Positions 1 through 11,529 are shown, numbered from the stretch's first letter. The stretch: 64,000 nucleotides of DNA from Flaccisagitta enflata (GCA_965153355.1 OZ231127.1:55180001-55244000); one strand, 5' to 3'. Program-made: numbers and translations. The notes: generated from the letters alone by a model not told the origin.

Positions 1-459
1 ATCAATGCAAAAATCACATAGAAGGATATATCGTTGGGCTCCAATAATCAAACAGCAATGTAAATCATATTCTTTCTTAATTATGCGACAATCAATGATA
101 TCCTACACAGTAGCAAAATGTAAAGAAGGAAATATAAACGCCTTTTAAATCCTAATCATCATCATCGTAAATCCCAATCATCGTCATCGACGGTCCTAAT
201 CATCGTCATCATCGGTCTTAATCATCGTCGGCTTCTACACGAATCCTCCTCCTACAGATTTTCGGTTTTTCACCGTTTCTCCCTTCCATGCCCAAGCTGC
301 TCTTTTCATAGCATTTTTTCGCCTTCATGCCGAGGGAAATGCGCATATGCTGGGACAATATTTCCGATTTTTACAAAAAAAAATCCGAAATAAATCCCTG
401 ATTCAGTACCTCATCGCAGTTTCATTCAGTGCGTCTTTTTTGTTTCTTGCCAAGCGACT
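1..459. other. Non-coding, ATC-rich tract
   Basis: No gene seen. A degenerate ATC/GTC triplet tract covers about 150-236; the rest is AT-rich single-copy-looking DNA. Confidence 0.5.
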
Positions 460-1066
460 GTATAAGAGGGTGTGTCCCTTAGAGGGTCTGCCTGTCTGAA
501 ACGCTAAAAATTAGGTGACACAAAATTGACCAGAAAAGCGATTTTCAGCATTACTGATCCAGCCATGCCACAATACAGCCCCTGTCCACTTCTGCCCATT
601 TACATTACTGCCCCTGCCCACTTGTAAGCGACTACAGAAGGAACCATTATGAGAGTTGTGGAGAGACCAAATGTTGTAGCACCCCCCCTCAAAGCCTATG
701 CTACATGTATTGCTTCTTTCCTCTAATCTGGGCAGTGATTTATACCTTAGGTAAGACAATTTTTTTCATTTAGGCTTTTTTTAACACTTCCTCAAGAATT
801 TCCATAATTAACTTTTTTACACTAAAATTTTTTTTAAAGCTCTTTAAATGGGAAAAATTAAAGATTTGGAAAGGTTTTTAGTAGGATTTTCAAAAATATC
901 CTTGGTGAAAAGAATTTGTATTCATCTAAGGTATAAACCACTACTCAAAATAAAGAAATATAAACGGTAGTGTGAGCTGTAAGGGGGGCGCTTCAATTTT
1001 GGTCCCTCCACACCTCTTGTAATGGTTCCTTCTGTACTTATAGGCTGTGTATCCAAAGGAATGCCG
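460..1066 (-). mobile_element. Hairpin element (HINE-like), degenerate, split by a MITE
   Basis: Left part 460-633 has the 'tataagagg...' and 'cccctgcccactt...gcgact' landmarks of the hairpin family seen elsewhere in the window. Its end ('ggctgtgtatcc') resumes only after the inserted MITE at 635-1034. The terminal palindrome itself is worn away. Confidence 0.45.
635..1034. mobile_element. 400-bp MITE, CAGAAGGAACC ends, TA target duplication
   Basis: The terminal inverted repeats begin CAGAAGGAACCATT on the left, with the reverse complement GGTTCCTTCTG on the right, and a TA flanks each side. Subterminal matches continue ('gttgtggag', 'agcacccccc'). No ORF of note. A TA duplication points to the Tc1/mariner-type superfamilies. 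A longer relative is at 45793-47061. It is inserted inside an older hairpin element. Confidence 0.75.
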
Positions 1067-1452
1067 ACACTGTTCAAAGTTTGTAATGCATGCATAGTTC
1101 TTATTCTACTGTTTCTACTTGTCGTGCACTTCCATTGTATCAATTCTGTTATCTTCAATGGAAAAAAAAAGAAGGTAACAGATTGAAGACTGAAGAGGAG
1201 AAAGAAAAAAAATGAAAAGAAAAAAGAAGAAAATAAAGAAGAGAGAGGGAGGGCATAGTAACTGACATCAAGAAACAGTTCATGAGACATACAGTGTATA
1301 CACTAAGACAATTATGAAAAAAAAATTTCATCTTTGGACCATGGCGTCAGATTGTGTGGGAACAGGCTAAAGGATTGTGTGCAATATACACATATCTTGA
1401 TCAGTTTTAGCTAGCAAGTGATGGGGGATGCTGCAGTTTAACAAGTGACATG

Positions 1453-1845
1453 GGGTCACAATATCGTTGTGGATGGGTGGGCAGGGGCATGCAACCCCCA
1501 TTCATACCCTCTCCCACCCCATCCTTACTTACACACACTAACATTCACAACTGTATCATCATAAATGCACATTTTCACATTTATAACACAAGCATGACCA
1601 ATGGACCAAAGGACTGACAAAGCCTCTTATAGAAGTGCGTATCCGCAACTAAAAATCACTGAAAAAAACGGAAAAAACGGTGGTGGAAATGGAAAATCGC
1701 CGAAAATCGGTGGTGATTGAAAAGCCAAGTCACTCCCAACCTTACTAGATGCTTGTCTATGGGGGTTGAGGTTGGCTTGTGGATGGGGGTTGGATGCCTC
1801 TGTCCACCTGTCTGCAACGATATTGTAACCCCGCGAGAAAATGAG
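1453..1845. repeat. Two partial hairpin elements in inverted order
   Basis: One copy reads 'aatatcgttgtggatggg...' near 1459 through 'acaaagcctcttatagaagtgcg...ccgcaactaaaaa' near 1655. A second, opposite fragment ends with 'tgcaacgatattgtaacc' near 1835. The same end, including 'gtggatgggggttgga', recurs at 20820-20885, so this is a dispersed subfamily. Other sequence in 1067-2077 is simple and AT- or GA-rich with no supported gene. Confidence 0.4.
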
Positions 1846-2077
1846 AATGGGAGAGAGAAAGAGAGAGAGAAAGAGAGAAAGAGACGGGAAAAACAAAGAA
1901 CAAACAGAGAAACACATGTAGAGAGTGGAACAAACCAAAAAAATGCCTGTTGAAAAAAGAGGCAATCAACCAAACAAAACACAATCACAGGAAATTCCAA
2001 AACCTTGCACTTACGACTTTTTTCCTACGGCGAGAGCCGCCTTTATTGGTAAGATATTATACGTAAAACATTAGTAC

Positions 2078-2295
2078 TTTTTAGTCACATGCACACAACT
2101 CTACATTCCGCTTTGTCCGTCCGTCAGTTGGTCAGTTGGTCTGTGGGTCCGTCACACTTTTACTTTTTTATCAATTTTATTTCTTTAAGTTATTTAAAGT
2201 CAATTAAGAGTAAACTGAGTCATTCTAAGTCATTTTCAGTCATTCTAAGTCAATCTGTAAGTCTTGCACGCAACTTATAGGTCTTGGCCTTGTTT
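2078..2295 (-). mobile_element. Hairpin element, long subfamily with AAGTCATTCT repeats
   Basis: Starts at a worn hairpin ('agtcacatgcacacaact') followed by 'ctttgtccgtccgtc', holds short tandem 'agtcattctaa' units, and ends 'gcacgcaacttataggtcttggccttgttt'. The copy at 6235-6565 has the same interior. Confidence 0.6.
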
Positions 2296-2526
2296 GGATT
2301 CGCTGTGGCGTGATTCACACAATTAGACTCACTTTTACAATCCTTTTCTTCTTTCATCGAAGCCAACGCTCGGACGACGAGATAGCCTTTTAGCAGCGTG
2401 TTAATCGGTTTCAGCTAATTGATTGATTAGTTTATTTAGATTCTAACTGATGCAGAAATCAAGTCACGAAAGCGTTACAAGGTCAGAGTTACCCATTGCC
2501 CCTAATTTTATATAAGGTTTGATGGT

Positions 2527-3572
2527 GAGAGGGGCAATGGCCCTAGATGGATGATCTATAATTCCACACAGGATGATTTTCTTTGTTAGGGTCTAAGAGT
2601 CCTTTTTTGGGCAGCTCCGAAGGGGTTGATGACATATGCTTCCACACATATGGGCAATTTTCTCCTTCTCCTCCTCATTCCCCTCCTTCTTCTTCTCCGT
2701 CAACCCTAGCATGAAGTTGTATAAAGCAGATGGAGGCAGCAAAGCTCAATGCTCAGATTGAATAAGTCAGAATTGTAAAGGGGATTAACTTTTTTCCACC
2801 TAATAACTGTGTTATTTTCAAGGAACAAATAACAGCTTTGATGTAGATTTTTACTTTGAGAATTTCCCATTCTATGGCAATCTGGTGTCATTTTAGTTGA
2901 TTGTCATTGAAAAACTATCGAAATTGCAATGTCTTGGGTAGAAAATACCCAGCCACAATTGAGAGAGCAAACCGGGCTCTCTGGCTCTGCCAGCAAATTT
3001 TGTGTGCCCAGGAGCAAAATAGAGAGCATCGGGCTCCCGGGCGTGCTCTAAAAAAAAGCCTGAAAATTTCCCATACATGTGAAAGCATAGGGTCATTGAC
3101 CCCTTTGGGGCTGCTACCCTGCTCCCCTCTCAACTTCAAGCACAACCTACTCAGGCAGGGTATGGGTACCACTGATCATTTGACGCTTTTGCGATTATTG
3201 ATGTCTGGCAGGCTTGATAGGCCTGATTTAAGGTTACAGAGGCCAAAGTTAGGATCTGAGAGGTCAGGTTGGGTTTGAGAGACAAGAATAGGGGTCTGGG
3301 AGGTCTGATTTGAAGTCCGGCCTTATTTGAGGTGGGGTCTGAGAAGCCTGATTTGGGATCTGAGGGGTTTGAATTAGGGTCTGAGAGGCTTGATTTGAAG
3401 TCTGAGAGGCCAGATTTGTGGTCTAAGAAGCCTAATTCGGAATCTGAGAGGTCTGATTTGAGGTCTAAAAGGCCTGGTATGGGGTTTGAAAGGTCTTGAT
3501 CCTTAGAACGGGAGAAAATGGCCCTGTGTGGAATCATCAGTCATCTGCCCCTCCGGGGCCGCTGCCCATGAA
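2527..3572. mobile_element. Nested foldback element with minisatellite core
   Basis: Outer inverted arms: 'ggatgat...attccacacagg' near 2550 and 'cctgtgtggaatcatcagtcatc' near 3520, ending in 'ggggccgctgccc'. An inner element, 2608-3119, has its own arms ('gggcag...tccgaaggggttgatgac' against 'gggtcattgacccctttgg'). Between inner and outer right arms, 3230-3500 is a degenerate 22-bp minisatellite (gtctgagaggcctgatttgagg-like). The short frames here are not convincing genes. Confidence 0.5.
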
Positions 3573-3589
3573 TCCTTAAGTCTTGAAGA

Positions 3590-3745
3590 AACAAGGCCTG
3601 ATACACGGCAATCCAGTCGCGGACGGTTGGGCAGGAGCTGTAATGCGAAAATCACTCGCAATTCAAAAATGTGACGGACCAATCTACCGACCAACTTACC
3701 GACCGACAAAGCAAGGTGTAGAGTCGCGTGTCCGCGACTAAAAAA
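3590..3745 (+). mobile_element. Hairpin element, complete 156-bp copy
   Basis: Reads AACAAGGCCTGATACACGG at the left, subterminal AGTCGCGGAC, then 'gaccgaccgac', and ends in the hairpin AGTCGCGTGTCCGCGACT followed by AAAAA. The subterminal site is the exact reverse complement of the right hairpin arm. Confidence 0.7.
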
Positions 3746-3899
3746 GGATTCAAATACGTCAACCACAACCTGCTCTTGTTGCGTTGGAGTGGCTCCATTC
3801 AAAATCACTTTCAGGCGCTCCCGACTGAAGATGCCAGAATAGCAAATCCGGACACGAGGAAACTGGGCAAGAATTCAATACAGAGAAAACTGCCTCTAC

Positions 3900-4135
3900 T
3901 TTTTTTAGTCTATTTCATCACTCGCACGCGACTTGGGTAGCCCTGTTAGAATCTACCATATGATTTGCCTGTTAGTTGGTTGGTTTGTTCGTCCGTCCGT
4001 CCGTCCGGACACTTTGTTTTTTAGGCGTTTATGGGTAGTTTTTGCGTTACTTCCCCTGCCCAAATATTTGGTAAGCCTTTTTCACTGCCCCCGCCCACGC
4101 ACATGCGACCTGGGTAGCCGTGTATCCGGCCCTCT
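3900..4135 (-). mobile_element. Chimeric hairpin-element fragments
   Basis: Contains 'cacgcgacttgggtagcc', then (gtcc)n at about 3985, 'ctgcccaaatatttgg', and a second 'gcgacctgggtagccgtgtatccgg'. Two ends in tandem suggest recombination between copies. Confidence 0.5.
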
Positions 4136-4406
4136 TAAAACAAAACGGCATAAAGTGACGAAACGCTACTCCACTCGTGGATTGCAAACAAACAAAAAAA
4201 CAAACAAACAAAAACAAATCTAAGAAAAATCGAAGAAACATAAGAGGCTTTTCTTTCAAAAGTCAATCCCAAGGACAGGTAGACAGACAGACTGATCGAA
4301 CAACGGTCATCAGAGGGACACGACTTCCTATGGGGGCGCGTTGACGTTAACTGATTTTGCCTTTTGATCACAAATAGAATTCCCCAAAGGATGATGTTTC
4401 CATTAC

Positions 4407-4974
4407 CGACAGCGAATCTTTCCACTTCACCCTCGTTTCGTTGTCGGTAGTGTTGTTTTGCTTTATCCAGAATTCCTGTAAATAATGAAAAAAAAACAAA
4501 AAAAAAAAAAAAAAAAAAAAAAAATTAGCGCCAGTAGAATTACAATCTTGACCAACGATCAAGCTATCCCAGCGCTTAATCCCGTAACGCAGTCCCACTA
4601 TCGTGGGTTATTTTAAACAGTCGGGATTTGGGCCTCCAATGATAAGGCGAGACTTAGGAGTAAAGATTTCCGTATCGAAGATGGATCGGTGGACGGACTG
4701 AGTAACGCGGTCGGATGGCCCAGAAACCCCCTTATCTTCTTACACTTCAAATGATGCTCACTTGGGCGATGACGTAGACGACCATCATGGTGAGGGCCAA
4801 CGAAAATAAAATCAGCAATCCCCAAACGACTCTAACGGGCATATGATGACCAAATGACATTCGTTGTGGCCCACACAAAGACACTTCTCGAGCCCATTCC
4901 TGAGTATATTGAAATAGACGCAAAGGCAATACGATCTCAATGGGCATTGGTACCTCTTGAAGCCAAGTCGATAT
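4407..4974 (-). CDS. DEG/ENaC-family channel, two N-terminal exons (partial gene)
   Basis: Two phase-0 exons on the minus strand: 4974-4762 (71 codons, after acceptor ttatag, ending at donor CAA|gtgagc) and 4475-4407 (23 codons, acceptor tttacag, donor TCG|gtaatg). The first encodes a short cytoplasmic lead, a '..EWAREVSLCGPQRM..' segment, then a hydrophobic helix (about residues 50-70, VVWGLLILFSLALTMMVVYV). The second begins EFWIKQNNTTDNET and ends KDSLS. In DEG/ENaC/ASIC channels a conserved His-Gly stands just before the first helix, and the ectodomain starts soon after it; the spacing here fits that plan, but His is replaced by Cys. The internal Met (MPIEIV) at 4947 could be the start. 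Remaining ectodomain and second-helix exons were not found in 1-4400. It could be another two-helix membrane protein. Confidence 0.5.
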
Positions 4975-5286
4975 CTATAAAAGTGTGAATACCACGCGGA
5001 TCAATAAAAAAGAAAAGACGCACTTTCAAATGGCTAATTTGGCATATAATTTTTAAGGAAACTTAGTAAAATCTTAACCCTAGGGTCAATAAAACTGGCC
5101 GTTTTTCTAATGGTCACTGAACTGCCTTTACTTGAGGAAACTACCTTAACTTGCGAAAAATTGATTGAAATAGGTGATGTTTGGAAAGCTCTTCGAAAGA
5201 TCTTTCATTTGGCTCAAACATTTTGGAAGTTAGGGCTATTGAACGTAATAACATCGAGCTTTGAAAACGGCCAGATATATTGACGC

Positions 5287-6160
5287 CAGTGTTGGCCAAG
5301 ATAACTCATCTTGATTATTCGAATAAGATAAAAGATAAAATGGCCAAATTTACAAAAAAATAAGATAAAGATAAGATAAGGCTGAATTTTCCAAAGATGA
5401 AGATAAGATAAGATGATTATCTTTTATTCGTTTTTCGAATAACTTTTTCGAATGATTTGTAAAACAAACTTACCAAGCAAAATCGAGCCCAACAGGACAT
5501 TAACTCATTTAACTCTCAAAGAAAGCCATTTAAAAACATATCCCACTATGAAAGCTATCAATATAGAAAGGGAATTTTTAATGATTTTCTTTTATCATGT
5601 TTTTAGTCATTAATTAAGTATAAGATCCTTTCTGATTAGTTTTTTATGCTGGGTATAGTAGAACCCCGCAAATACAGCCTCGCTTTTCTCCTCCGTATGT
5701 CCACCCCTTTAGGCTCAAATGCCGGCCTCGAGGCTTCAATCCCAGCCTTAAGACTCAAATCCCAGTCTCAAAGGTGAAATCTAAAAGCTCCAATCATGTT
5801 TTAAGTGTACCTCTCCTGACAGATCTATGTTCTGTAAAAATTTTGCTAGTTTGACCATTACTAGTGAGATTATTTATCTGTAATGGCCCTAAGCAGCTGC
5901 TAAACAAGCGATTCTCTTAAAAAAATGCTTGGAAATAAAAGTCAGCTGATGACATTTTTTCCCATTTTGAAAAAAGAATGATTATTCGAAGTTATTCGAA
6001 TTTTTTCGAATAAGATAATTCCCAAAAAATGAAAAGATAAGATGAAGATAAAATGATTATTTGACCACTCATAATAAAAAAAAGATAAGATGAAGATAAC
6101 CACCATTTTTAGTCGAATATCTGAAGATAACGAATAACGAATATCTTTTGGCCAACACTG
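5287..6160. mobile_element. 874-bp hAT-type MITE with 8-bp target duplication
   Basis: Terminal repeats CAGTGTTGGCCAA on the left and TTGGCCAACACTG on the right. The flanks are identical 8-mers, ATTGACGC (5279-5286 and 6161-6168). CAGTG-type ends plus an 8-bp duplication are the hAT hallmark. The interior is rich in 'gataaga' and 'ttattcga' motifs in both orientations. A fragment resembling the MITE at 22070 ('gtagaaccccgc...cagcctcgc') lies near 5660. No transposase ORF, so it is non-autonomous. Confidence 0.9.
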
Positions 6161-6234
6161 ATTGACGCTATGGTTAGATCATTTGAAAGCCCTTTGAAAG
6201 TACTTTCGTTTGGCACCAACATAGTATTGCTATC

Positions 6235-6565
6235 TTTTTTAGTCGCGTGCACGCGACTCTACAACCCGCTTTGTCCGTCCGTCCGTCCGTCCATCCGTCC
6301 GTCCGTCCGTCCATCACACTTTACTTTTTTATTATATTTAAAGTTATTTCTAGTCATTCTAAGTCATTCTAAGTCATTCTAAGTCATTCTAAGTCATTCT
6401 AAGTTATTTTAAGTCACTTAAGTCAAATAAGTAGTCATTTCAGTCATTTTAGGTCTTTTTAAGTCATTTAAAGTTGTCCTGAGTCATTTTAAGTCATCGT
6501 GAGTCAATAAAAGTCATCTTAAGTTATTTATGTCTCACACGCGACTCATAGGTGTTGGCCTTGTT
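6235..6565 (-). mobile_element. Hairpin element with perfect 18-bp palindrome and AAGTCATTCT array
   Basis: Begins TTTTTT then AGTCGCGTGCACGCGACT, a perfect palindrome, followed by 'ctttgtccgtccgtcc' tetranucleotides. A tandem 'aagtcattct' array (6350-6410, decaying after) precedes subterminal CACACGCGACT and 'ttggccttgttt'. Confidence 0.75.
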
Positions 6566-6606
6566 TCATTTAGAAATGGCATTAGCTTGAATGAAAACAT
6601 TGCTTA

Positions 6607-6952
6607 ACGTATTTCCCCTAATTAGCGCCTAGGGCGCTTGCAAAATTGAAAAATGTCATTGCCTCTTTTACCTCCTAATTACTAAAAAAAATTAGCGCCC
6701 CCTGCAGCAGGTTAGACAAAGAATGAAATACTGTAAAATAGAATAAAACTAAAGAGTTAGGGTAGGAAAAATTAATGTTGTATGATTTCAACAGAAAATT
6801 CCATGCATTAAGTGAGAAAAATAAAAAAACACAATAAATAACTGAATATTTGACAATTTTCAATGAAATGAAAAGCACAGCTGAGATGAGAATTTTTTTC
6901 AAAAGAGGGGGGGGCTGATTAGAGGAGGGGCGCTAATTAGAGGAAATACGGT
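6607..6952. mobile_element. Inverted-repeat element with ATTAGCGCC ends
   Basis: Left arm 'acgtatttcccctaattagc', right arm 'gcgctaattagaggaaatac' plus 'ggt', inverted to each other. A relative spans 48364-48974. Interior AT-rich with no gene. Confidence 0.55.
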
Positions 6953-7954
6953 ATTTCAGTTAAGCAATTTTCTATAAAAAGTGCATTTTGGCAAATTAGA
7001 GCTTCTCTTTGCAGGGTTCTAGCTTCTAAACCGTTTGAGATGCAGACCTGGGATTGGTCTAGATTGAAAGATTTTTTAAAAATCTTTAAGAATGTTTGAT
7101 TTGAAAATAATTAAAACATTTTTTGTAACTGTTTGATCAACCAATCAGTAGGTGCGTCTTTTTTTTATCCAAGTGGTAGACAACACTAACGCTGAATCAT
7201 TGTATGAAATTGTTGCAACACAACCTTGCATTTACAAGAACTCACTCCTTCATTAACACAAACCCTGAATTCCTCTATGACAATGTCGCAACATATTTTG
7301 CACTTGCGGTGCTTTTGATGTTTCTTCTTCTTTCTCCGGTGTCCCATATGATCTGCAACAGGTCACAATTATCTTATTTGGTTTCGTCTCGGCTTATCAA
7401 TTACGTATCCTAATTTCTGATGATAGAAGTAAAACTAAAATTTTCCTGTAGACTTTCAGATACTCCATCTGTCCAAAGTCATCGTCATACTTCACCGTGC
7501 TGTTCTGATTTATTCATGCCATAACATGAAGCTACGTACTAAACTTTCATTGTAATAGGCTTACTTATTTCGACCAAATATACCTATTCCACTTTTGTCA
7601 TTGTGTCCTGATTCCGGCTCGCTGACGTCTGAGTCGCTGACATGCTCTTTTTTACTCGGCATTTTCGCAAACGCAAACAAACAACTTCGAAAAATTCTAA
7701 AGTTAAGGTTCAAAGAGAAAAAGATGAACTTATTCAGGAAAACACTTTTGTACAATGATCTTTTATACACCGGACATTTAGCCCCCAAATCTTACGACTT
7801 AAACATTTTCCCCATTTTTGCAAACCTTTGAATACATTAACGTTAGAACTTAGACATTAATTTCAAAACCACCTTTTCTTGATACTTCTTTTAAGAACAC
7901 AATGATGTAACTCGTGGCTCAGGAGCGTGGCTATCTGCTAAGGAACGCGAATCT
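6953..7954. other. Non-coding stretch
   Basis: No supported gene or clear repeat boundary. Short frames of 69-78 codons on both strands lack recognisable domains or convincing splice context. Confidence 0.4.
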
Positions 7955-8150
7955 TTTTTAGTCGCGTGCTACGCGACTCTACAATCCGCTTTGGTCCGTC
8001 GGTCCATCCGCCGGTCCGTCCATCTGTCTTACTTTTTGGGGGGGTTTGCGGTTTTTGGCCTCGCTGCTCCTGCCCAAATGATCTGGTGACCTCAGTTACA
8101 GCCCCTGCCCACCCGCACTCGACTTCGGTAGCCGTGTATCCAGCCTTGTT
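7955..8150 (-). mobile_element. Hairpin element
   Basis: AGTCGCGTGCTACGCGACT hairpin at the left, 'ggtccgtcggtcc', 'ctgctcctgcccaaat', then subterminal CACTCGACTTCGG and 'gccgtgtatccagccttgtt'. It is followed 77 bp later by an opposite-orientation copy. Confidence 0.7.
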
Positions 8151-8226
8151 CCCTTTCGAGCCAATTAAGGCCATTTTAATCTCTTTCCGTCAGGATCGAT
8201 TAATCCATGGATCATGACATGGACTC

Positions 8227-8525
8227 AAACAAGGCCGGATACACGGCTACCGAAGTCGAGTGCGGGTGGGCAGGGGTGGTGTAAAAAAAAAATTCAAATA
8301 AGAATTGAGGCAGCTAAGGCAGCTGGCAGGAGCAGTAATGAAAAAACCGCCCGCAAATGCCGAAAAAGCTAAATGTAACTTGCCGACCATCCTACCATTG
8401 GTTGGCGACCGACCAACCGCGTGCATGCGACTAGAAGGCCAAAGCCGCCCATGAACGCCAAACAAGAAAAGTGTTATCGACCAACCATCCGACCGACAGA
8501 CCGACATATAGCGGTTTATAGTTTC
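8227..8525 (+). mobile_element. Hairpin element, diverged, inverted partner of the previous copy
   Basis: Starts 'aaacaaggccggatacacgg' and 'cgaagtcgagtgcgggtggg', the reverse complement of the preceding copy's end. The far hairpin is degenerate ('gaccgacagaccgacatata...'). Confidence 0.5.
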
Positions 8526-8589
8526 CCGTGCATGTGATTATGTAAAAAGTATAGTCCTGTCTCATTCTTTTCCTCGGCGAATTAGCTTA

Positions 8590-9205
8590 TGACGTGAAAT
8601 CTGCCAGCAAAAAATGAAGCGCTTCACCCGACTTTTGCATCAATAGTGGGTTAATTGTCTATCCACAAATGTTATCATTGCTCAAGATGTCACTGGATAC
8701 ACTTGATGTGTACGTCTGCTCCATATTCTATGCTTTAAACCGCCTTTTGATAAATAATTCTCATGGAAAATGTCAAGAATATAAAGATTATTAGTGAAAT
8801 TCTGTTGACATTTTTTTCTATTTTCTCAGGTCGAAATTATAAGAAAGCCACACCCAGAAGAATTTTGCATTTTCAAAAACATAGTTCTCTCTAAAAACGA
8901 TTTGGGAAGAAAACTATGTTCTTTGTTTTTTCATTTTTTCATTTTCTATGCAAACTTATAATTTCGACCAACCCCTTGTCAGTGACAAAATAGAAATTTG
9001 AAGAAATTTTCAGTAAATCTTTTTCAGTAATTCATGCTAAATCTGAGTCTCTTGGTAAACAGATGCAAATTTTGCTTTCAAATATCATGCATGTCTTATC
9101 TAAATCACTTTTAATCACTTGTTTTTCTATTTTCACTTGTGTATATTTTCTATTTTGACCCGTTTTGATACCCTAAATGTTGGCTTCGCGGGCACGCTGT
9201 CTTAT
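8590..9205. repeat. Dispersed ~600-bp repeat, copy 1, with internal palindrome
   Basis: Matches 10365-10955 over nearly its whole length, from 'aaaatgaagcgcttcaccc' to 'gataccctaaatgttggctt'. Internal inverted arms GGTCGAAATTATAAG and CTTATAATTTCGACC (8830-8972) enclose a smaller stem around ACATAGTTCTCT. No ORF. Confidence 0.65.
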
Positions 9206-9231
9206 AATGATGCAAGCTTTGAGCATACCGT

Positions 9232-9420
9232 ATTTTTAATCGCTTGCTACGCCACTCAAGCTCAATAACCTTGTCGGTCGGTCGGTTGGTAACACTTTGC
9301 TTTGTTTTTTGGTGTTTATGGGCGGTTTTGTATCGCAGCCCCAGTCGAAATGTTTGATTAGTCTTTTTTATCACTACCCCTGCCCATCCGACTTGGGTTG
9401 CCGTGTATCCGGCCTTGTTT
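9232..9420 (-). mobile_element. Hairpin element
   Basis: Hairpin 'aatcgcttgctacgccact', 'gtcggtcggtcggttgg', 'gtttatgggcggttttg', ending 'gttgccgtgtatccggcctt' plus 'gtttt'. Confidence 0.65.
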
Positions 9421-10084
9421 TCTAATGAGTGCCCCCCTCCCTCCACTGCAGTCAGTCTTGAGGTTGAGATCAAAAGACTGAAAACTTTGATCCCTTACAG
9501 CTCGATAACGATAACAACATTATCCTTCTTGCTTGACGTCAACCATTTCTTTTTGTTTTCGGAGGAATCTGCAAGAGTACACTGAATATAACATTTTTCT
9601 TGAAAATTTGGTCAAAAGCAAGAAAAACTTGGAGCACTGTGTGGTGAAATAGTTGCAAAAGCACTAATTATCAAACGGTTGCCGTTACGTCGTATCCGTT
9701 TTGTCTCAGCAAGAATTTGCGAGAGTGTGTTGGTGAGAGAAACAGCGTTTCCAGGTCTGGACTCCCCAGAGTCTAGACTCTGAACGACGACATCTACTTC
9801 ATATTTCAAAGAAATTGAAAAATGGCAAAAGCTCTTGAGTACTTTACTAGTATCAAAGGACCGCCAGTCGAAATGACTTGTAGAGTGGGGTGCACGCTAT
9901 TCATGAAACCTGTCCTAGGAGGATCCGTTTCCGTTAAGATCTAAGGCCGAATGGAGCAAAAGATGAGATCCGTCATTTCGGCTTGAGGTTCGCTGACAGT
10001 CATTGTCCAACATGACACCATCAGCCAATCAGGTGGCACCATAGCAGGATTTCGCAAGTCAGGTGTGGATATAGCGATGTATGG
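9421..10084. other. Non-coding stretch
   Basis: No supported gene. A 65-codon minus-strand frame at 9612-9809 shows no domain and no adjoining exon. Confidence 0.4.
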
Positions 10085-10120
10085 TTGCATAAGAAATCTT
10101 TAATTTCATGCCTAGCATAT

Positions 10121-10197
<77 letters not shown>

Positions 10198-10199
10198 GC

Positions 10200-10238
<39 letters not shown>

Positions 10239-10300
10239 GACGAACGCAAAGATACCGACATACTGACAGACAGACTGACAGATAGACAGAGACAGATAAA
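10121..10300. repeat. GA and GACA microsatellites
   Basis: (GA)n at about 10121-10195, then (GACA)n to about 10237, decaying to imperfect GACAGA units. Arg/Glu and Ser/Leu frames across it are artefacts of the repeat. Confidence 0.95.
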
Positions 10301-10364
10301 GAAAAACAAAGGGGAGGGGGGAGAAAGGTAAAGAGAGAAAAAGAGAGGATAAGACGTCAAATTT

Positions 10365-10955
10365 GCCAGGGAAAAATGAGGTGCTTCACCCCACTTTTGC
10401 ATCAATAATGGACTAATTATCTATCCACAAATGTTTTCATTGCTTAAGTTGTGACTGGATACACTTGTTATGTATGTCTGTTTTGCTTTAAGTTGCCTGT
10501 TGATAAGCAATTCTCACTGAAAATGGCAAGAAAATGAAGAATTTCAGTGAAATTTTGTTGACATTTTTTTCTATTTTCTGAGGTCGAAATAATAAGAAAG
10601 CCACAACCAGAAAAATTTTGCATTTTCAAAAACATAGTTCTCTCTAAAAACGATTAGGGAAGAGAACTATGTTCCTTGTTTTTTCATTTTTTCATTTTCT
10701 ATGCAAACTTATAATTTCGACCAACCTCTTGTCAGTGACAAAAAAGATATTTGTAGAAATTTTCAGTAAATCTTCTTCATTGACATAAGCTAAATCTGAG
10801 TCTCTTGCTGAGTGGATGCAAATTTTGCTTTCAAATATCATGCATGTCTTATCTCAATCACTTTTATTCACTTGTTTTTCGATTTTCACTCATGTATATT
10901 TTCTATTTTGTCCCATTTTGATACCCTAAATGTTGGCTTCGTGGGCATGGTGTCA
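10365..10955. repeat. Dispersed ~600-bp repeat, copy 2
   Basis: Second copy of the 8590-9205 repeat, with the same internal palindrome at 10583-10723. Both copies stand just upstream of a hairpin element. Confidence 0.65.
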
Positions 10956-10998
10956 TAAACAGACTGACATCTGAAGAAGAAAGCCATCAAGATAATGG

Positions 10999-11170
10999 AA
11001 ACAAGGCCGGATGCACGGCCAAAACCAGTAGTGGACGGGAGAGCAGGGGCGAGAATGCGCCTTTCAACGCTCTGTAATCGTTTTCAATTCGAGCATGACA
11101 ACTCGAGCGTGACGGACGGACGGACGGACGGACGGACAAAGCCTCTTATAGGGTCGCTTGTCCGCGACTA
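10999..11170 (+). mobile_element. Hairpin element with (ACGG)n
   Basis: AACAAGGCCGGATGCACGG start, 'gacggacggacggacggac' tetranucleotide, 'acaaagcctcttatagggtc', hairpin GTCGCTTGTCCGCGAC and TAATAA. Confidence 0.7.
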
Positions 11171-11529
11171 ATAAGCGGGAGGAAAAACATGGGGAGAGAA
11201 ATACAGACTTGAAAAAAAAACCCTAAGAATTTGCAAACTATATAATCGATGGCATGGAGAAAATAATATTTCCCCCTGGTTGGTAAACCTGAGACAAGTC
11301 AGGCAATGAGGATTCCTAGGAAAGGAAAGCAAAAAAGCTGCTCAAAGGTCAATCATGGAGACAGTGGACGAAAAGGAGGGAGTCAAGAAGCTCCGCTCCA
11401 CTGCCATTCTTGATGTCCATTAAAATCTACGGTAAGAATGCATGTTAAATAGTTAATAATGTATAAATCTACCAAAACGGGACCATAGATTCTTTTTCTG
11501 TTAGGCTGTTACTGTTCTTAAACTCACTA

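Noticed and set aside
2706-2891. 61-codon minus frame as a further DEG/ENaC exon
   Set aside because: Lies inside a foldback element and shows no ectodomain motif.
10085-10405. Arg/Glu- and Ser/Leu-rich frames
   Set aside because: Produced by (GA)n and (GACA)n microsatellites.
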